Assembly (NCBI GenBank): GCA_023480605.1
Contig: JAMCWS010000349.1
Span: 1 to 6,112, forward strand
Direction of reading: 5' to 3'
Length of the DNA: 6,112 nucleotides
Origin: a bacterium
GTDB taxonomy: Bacteria > Sumerlaeota > Sumerlaeia > MVZB01
Positions 5,193 to 6,112 of this stretch are shown here, in pieces; position 1 is the first letter of the stretch; each line of letters opens with the position of its first letter. The position numbers and the translations under genes are program-made. Under the pieces are notes generated by a model. It saw only the letters and a list, made by a program, of their open reading frames with translations, had not been told where the DNA came from and did not search any database.

Positions 5193-6112
5193 ATGGCACT
5201 GAAAATCGGTATCGTCGGACTGCGCGGCATCGGCAACAACCACGCCAACTGTTACATGAATGACGAATTGGCCGACCTGGTTGCCGTTTGCGACGTCATC
5301 AAGGAACGCGCGGATGAGGCGGCGGCCAAATACAAGGCCAAGGCCTACTACAGCCTCAAGGACATGCTCGATGGCGAGCCCGACCTGGACTACATCGACG
5401 TGACCACGGGCGGCTACGAAAACGGCAGTTGGCACTTCGAACCGGCGATGGAGGCCCTGAAGGCCGGCAAGAACGTCCTGGTCGAAAAGCCCATTTCGAA
5501 CGACGTCACCGAGGCCCGCCAACTGGTGGCCAAGGCGCGCGAGAAGGACGTCTATCTGGGCTGCAACCTGAACCACTACTTCACGCCGCCGGCCGAGCGC
5601 GCCCGCCAGTATATGGACGAGGGCAAGGTGGGCGAATTGGTCTACTGCCTGCACAAAATGGGCTTCAACGGCGGCGAATTTACGTACGGCGCCGCCAAAT
5701 CGGCTAAAATCAAGGATTGGCCTTATTTCCACATGAAGGCCTTCCTCACCCATCCCTTCAGCGTCATGCGCCATTTCTGCGGCGACATCACGCACATCCA
5801 ATGCTTCGCCGACCGTCCGAGTTACCGCCGTAAAGCCGGCGATGTGATGGTCTCAATCAACAGCATCAACGTGCGTTTCGCCAACGGCGGCGTCGGCTAT
5901 CTGCTCAGCCAGCGCGGCGACGCCTCCTTCGGCCTGGGCGGCTGGTGGAGCTTCGAACTGGGCGGCACGGCCGGCACGTTCTGCATCGAAAACTGCATCG
6001 AGAAAGTGACTTACTGGCCGGCGCCCAATCCGGCCAACGCCGCCAATCCGGCCGCGATGAGCCTGGGCAAGGTCGGCGGGGCGGAAGTCTTCGACTCGGG
6101 CATCACGGATTT
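5193..6112 (+). CDS. Gfo/Idh/MocA family NAD(P)-dependent oxidoreductase, 3' partial
   Basis: Open to the right edge, with 306 residues visible out of the usual 330-400 or so for the family. The N-terminus MALKIGIVGLRGIGNNHA is the Rossmann strand-turn-helix that binds NAD(P). The usual GxGxxG reads G9-L-R11-G12-I-G14, with Arg in place of the middle glycine. V32-C33-D34 ends the second strand. H81 and ALKAGKNVLVEKPIS (88-102) hold the family EKP signature, whose Lys99 is normally catalytic. The C-terminal half has the expected open-sheet domain: the block around 187-197 (HPFSVMRHFCG) aligns with the family's HxxDxxxxxxG block, but Ser190 occupies the usual Asp position, while His194 is present. 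Family members oxidise or reduce sugars, cyclitols and related compounds; the substrate here is unknown. It has its own ribosome binding site and candidate operator, so it is probably not simply the tail of the transporter operon. Confidence 0.9.
   Translation, partial: MALKIGIVGLRGIGNNHANCYMNDELADLVAVCDVIKERADEAAAKYKAKAYYSLKDMLDGEPDLDYIDVTTGGYENGSWHFEPAMEALKAGKNVLVEKPISNDVTEARQLVAKAREKDVYLGCNLNHYFTPPAERARQYMDEGKVGELVYCLHKMGFNGGEFTYGAAKSAKIKDWPYFHMKAFLTHPFSVMRHFCGDITHIQCFADRPSYRRKAGDVMVSINSINVRFANGGVGYLLSQRGDASFGLGGWWSFELGGTAGTFCIENCIEKVTYWPAPNPANAANPAAMSLGKVGGAEVFDSGITD

Noticed and set aside
3941..5248. Long minus-strand open frame (435 codons) opposite the second permease
   Set aside because: It mirrors a clear permease gene, has a His/Asp/Arg/Gln-rich composition with no recognisable motif, and is expected from GC-rich third positions on the coding strand.

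Overview
The window reads as an ordinary high-GC bacterial chromosome segment with five genes, all on the + strand. No RNA gene, insertion sequence, CRISPR array or phage gene was seen. Lineage cannot be fixed. The GC-rich code, the transporter-plus-sugar-oxidoreductase neighbourhood and the divergent Gfo/Idh/MocA protein would suit an environmental PVC-type, Hydrogenedentota-like or Sumerlaeota-like bacterium. This is a weak impression. The lipoprotein-type solute-binding protein is compatible with either cell-envelope type.

Layout: (1) from the left edge to 955, a polysaccharide deacetylase (carbohydrate esterase 4/NodB fold) whose reading frame is still open at the edge; (2) 956-1103, a 148-base gap with a weak promoter-like pair and a strong ribosome binding site; (3) 1104-2909, a family 5 (peptide/nickel type) solute-binding lipoprotein; (4) 2910-2976, a short gap made mostly of a hexanucleotide tandem repeat; (5) 2977-3954 and 3947-5038, the two DppB/DppC-type permeases, overlapping by 8 bases; (6) 5039-5192, a 154-base gap with an 8+8 bp inverted repeat that looks like an operator; (7) 5193 to the right edge, a Gfo/Idh/MocA-type oxidoreductase cut off by the window.

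The three middle genes form the binding-protein and membrane part of one oligopeptide-type ABC importer. The lipoprotein captures substrate outside the cytoplasmic membrane and the two permeases form the channel. No ATPase gene (DppD/DppF type) lies in the window, and the gene after the second permease is an oxidoreductase, so the ATPases must be encoded elsewhere. The second permease has an extra extracytoplasmic stretch of about 80 residues, as in the YejE subgroup. The oxidoreductase has its own ribosome binding site and a candidate operator, so it probably belongs to a separately controlled unit. Sugar or cyclitol metabolism is the default expectation for its family, but the substrate is unknown.

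I saw no clearly new multi-gene system. The points most worth checking are the hexamer repeat placed exactly where the first permease should have its ribosome binding site, the 18-codon arginine-rich mini-ORF running through it, the inverted repeat upstream of the oxidoreductase, and two non-standard residues at normally conserved positions of that oxidoreductase.
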